Assembly (NCBI GenBank): GCA_022600395.1
Contig: JAHZKM010000002.1
Coordinates: 1-6,295 of the forward strand
Length of the DNA: 6,295 nucleotides
Reading direction: 5' to 3'
Source of the DNA: Pseudomonadota bacterium
Lineage (GTDB): Bacteria > Pseudomonadota > Gammaproteobacteria > PS1 > Pseudothioglobaceae
Shown: positions 5,875 through 6,295 of the stretch, piece by piece
Position numbering within the stretch: position 1 is the stretch's first letter
How the letters are laid out: every line of letters starts with the position of its first letter
Notes under the pieces: model-generated
What the model was told of the DNA's origin: nothing
Database searches by the model: none
What the model saw: the letters and a program-made list of their open reading frames with translations, nothing else
Translations under genes and position numbers: made by a program

Positions 5875-6295
5875 GGAAAAAGAAGCAATATCATTTCTTG
5901 AACTTAAGATTGGTCGTTGAGAACTAACATCAATTCCACCTGATAGTCTACATATTCCAACCATCCATACAATCGAAATCCTATCTTCTATAGTTGTCAT
6001 TTATTAGGTTATATAAAAACCCAAACAAGTTAGCTCTAAATATTTGAATGCTGGCGTTATGTCTACAATAACTGCATAGTTGTCTCACTTAAACCTTAAA
6101 GGTTATGCAACACTCTTTTTTTAATAGGTTTTATCGCACTTATCATGTATTATCGAGCTTTATAAAAGTTATTAATATTTTCTTATTGGTGTTTATCTAT
6201 GAGAAAAAGATTGACAACTGTTTTCATTCTATTGCTTACCTATGACATAACAATCATTTGTGATACTTTAAATTGGACTACTTATGCAATTAAAA
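5875..6295. other. Non-coding stretch at the right edge, with a possible truncated reading frame
   Basis: I find no supported gene in these 421 nt, no tRNA, and no strong terminator after the SDR gene. AACCTT/AAGGTT at 6092-6104 forms a weak palindrome, followed 12 nt later by seven T, so it makes at best a poor terminator. A frame from ATG 6199 stays open to the window end (32 codons, starting MRKRLTTVFILLL, like a signal or membrane segment) and could be the start of the next gene. A second ATG at 6284 begins another open frame. Both are too short to judge. Confidence 0.6.

Noticed and set aside
5836..6000. 54-codon minus-strand frame starting at 6000 and overlapping the SDR end
   Set aside because: No ribosome site, no recognisable family, and it ends antisense within a clear gene.
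6071..6122. Intrinsic terminator built on TGCATA/TATGCA or AACCTT/AAGGTT
   Set aside because: The stems are short and A-T rich, the loops long or interrupted, and the T run lies too far from the stem.
6105..6245. 46-codon plus-strand frame with one hydrophobic stretch
   Set aside because: AAGG is only 2 nt from its ATG, composition is simply AT-rich, and I recognise no homology.
6211..6246. Promoter from the perfect TTGACA at 6211
   Set aside because: No acceptable -10 lies at 16-18 nt; TATGAC is 24 nt away.

Overview
The window is AT-rich DNA, which I judge by eye to be in the low-to-mid 30s % GC. The proteins that can be recognised (MnmA, HflD, S20, FolE, PhoL) are of clear gammaproteobacterial type. 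HflD is essentially a gammaproteobacterial protein, and FolE and MnmA line up with their E. coli counterparts almost without gaps. Low GC, tight gene overlaps, several non-ATG starts and weak Shine-Dalgarno sites suggest a streamlined marine or symbiotic gammaproteobacterium. The SUP05/Thioglobaceae sulfur-oxidiser group would fit, but that placement is inference. I see no rRNA, tRNA, insertion sequence, CRISPR array, phage gene or attachment site.

Left part (1-1973, + strand): a tightly packed operon. It holds the C-terminal end of a PhoH-like ATPase (PhoL/YbeZ), then mnmA (tRNA 2-thiouridylase), then hflD. Both junctions are 8-nt stop/start overlaps. Next comes rpsT (ribosomal protein S20) with its own sigma70-type promoter and a clean intrinsic terminator. 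A second promoter-like element overlaps the end of rpsT and that terminator. It could drive the following small gene, which encodes a tryptophan-rich conserved protein (TIGR02450/DUF2389-like).

Middle (2643-4189, - strand): folE (GTP cyclohydrolase I) followed 14 nt later by a lipoprotein of DUF6279 type, probably one operon. It converges on the small tryptophan-rich gene.

Right part (4190-6295): a 334-nt divergent spacer, then a + strand pair joined by another 8-nt overlap. The pair is an exported CIA30-domain protein and a short-chain dehydrogenase of the C-factor-like group. The last 421 nt hold no gene I can support, although a short frame runs off the right edge.

The core genes serve translation and RNA handling. 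The best candidate for something less described is the divergent arrangement folE-lipoprotein // CIA30-SDR. It pairs a pterin-producing enzyme with an envelope lipoprotein, an exported beta-sandwich protein and a reductase. The sequence does not prove that they act together.
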